Shown: piece by piece, positions 6,526 through 6,747 of the stretch | Layout of the letters: each line of letters begins with the position of its first letter | Position numbering within the stretch: the stretch's first letter is position 1 | From: Paludibacteraceae bacterium | Lineage (GTDB): Bacteria; Bacteroidota; Bacteroidia; Bacteroidales; Paludibacteraceae | Length of the DNA: 6,747 nucleotides | Reading direction: 5' to 3' | Assembly: GCA_017550055.1 (NCBI GenBank) | Contig: JAFYMM010000146.1 | Span: 1 to 6,747, forward strand | Notes under the pieces: model-generated | Told to the model about the DNA's origin: nothing | The model's input: the letters and a program-made list of their open reading frames with translations, nothing else | Databases searched by the model: none | Program-made: the position numbers and the translations under genes

Positions 6526-6603
6526 CATAGGATAACCATAGGTTTACCATACCTTTTACGAAGGATATACGAAGGATATACGAAACATATACGAAGGATA
6601 TAT
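6526..6603. repeat. 11-bp tandem repeat array
   Basis: The core is four units of ACGAAGGATAT at 6558-6601; units 1, 2 and 4 are identical and unit 3 reads ACGAAACATAT. To the left the 11-base phase continues with diverged units CATAGGATAAC (6526-6536), CATAGGTTTAC (6537-6547) and a 12-base CATACCTTTTAC (6548-6559). There are no spacers and the period is not a multiple of three, so it is neither CRISPR nor obviously coding. The left extension is less certain than the core. Confidence 0.85.
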
Positions 6604-6606
6604 GAA

Positions 6607-6747
6607 TATCTGTGGGAGATAAATAACGTAAAACGCCGCATGGCATCTGTGTCATCCGTAGAGCGATTTTGACGTAGTCAAAGAGCGAATTATTAAATCC
6701 GGATGGCAAAAATCAATAAAATCTGTGTTATCTGTGGGAAATAAACA
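6607..6747. repeat. Repetitive intergenic block with flanking direct repeats
   Basis: TATCTGTGGGAGATAAA (6607-6623) recurs as TATCTGTGGGAAATAAA (6729-6745), 16 of 17 bases identical and 122 bases apart. A related motif pair, ATCTGTGTCATCCGTAGA (6645-6662) and ATCTGTGTTATCTGTGGG (6721-6738), lies inside. No terminal inverted repeats and no transposase are seen. The block may continue past the right edge. Together with the tandem array it fills the gene-free 6486-6747 stretch; no coding sequence is supported here. Confidence 0.7.
6661..6688. repeat. Small hairpin flanked by GAGCGA direct repeats
   Basis: TTTGAC-GTA-GTCAAA (6668-6682) is a perfect 6-bp inverted repeat with a 3-base loop. It is bracketed by GAGCGA at 6661-6666 and 6683-6688. 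A separate 8-base palindrome, ATCCGGAT, lies at 6697-6704. No T tract follows, so it is not an obvious terminator. Its role is unknown. Confidence 0.6.

Noticed and set aside
6558..6601. CRISPR array
   Set aside because: The 11-base units are contiguous with no spacers and no cas genes are present.
6515..6709. Minus-strand open frame of 64 codons at the right end
   Set aside because: It runs straight through the tandem array and the repetitive block, has no recognisable motif and begins within repeat DNA; it is most likely chance.

Overview
The window looks like chromosomal DNA of a Bacteroidetes bacterium, most likely an anaerobic Bacteroidales member. The base composition is AT-rich. Upstream of three transcription units there is a Bacteroidetes-type -7 element (TAnnTTTG), two of them with a TTG/TTTG -33 element at the expected spacing. 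There is no strong Shine-Dalgarno use. The signal peptidase has the multi-span N-terminus and enlarged insertion seen in this phylum, and the peroxide-defence genes (PerR, rubredoxin, reverse rubrerythrin) fit an anaerobe.

Layout, left to right. (1) Positions 1-3964, minus strand: a tight run read as nadA -> aroB -> dapB -> lepB, with gaps of 37, 1 and 14 bases. It starts from a clear promoter at 4015-4046, and lepB runs off the left edge before its stop. The genes are housekeeping: quinolinate synthase (NAD), 3-dehydroquinate synthase (shikimate pathway), dihydrodipicolinate reductase (lysine/diaminopimelate) and signal peptidase I. (2) Positions 4068-5488, minus strand: perR -> 57-residue rubredoxin-like protein -> reverse rubrerythrin, ending in a perfect 10-bp-stem terminator just upstream of the nadA promoter. 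A 7-1-7 palindrome resembling a PerR box lies in the perR leader, just downstream of the predicted transcription start, suggesting autoregulation. (3) Positions 5528-6485, plus strand: a divergent YdfG-like short-chain dehydrogenase with its own promoter, a leader of about 100 nt and a strong terminator. (4) Positions 6486-6747: no credible gene. It holds an 11-bp tandem array, then a block with two near-identical 17-bp direct repeats and a small hairpin, which looks like repetitive intergenic DNA.

How the genes fit together: PerR should sense peroxide through a metal site and control the rubredoxin/rubrerythrin pair, which reduces peroxide. The divergent dehydrogenase may be unrelated. The downstream nadA operon supplies biosynthetic precursors; NadA has an oxygen-sensitive iron-sulfur cluster, but no regulatory link to the PerR operon is visible. 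Most of the window is conventional. The best leads are the mini-rubredoxin, the perR leader operator and the repeat-rich right end; I see no convincing undescribed system.
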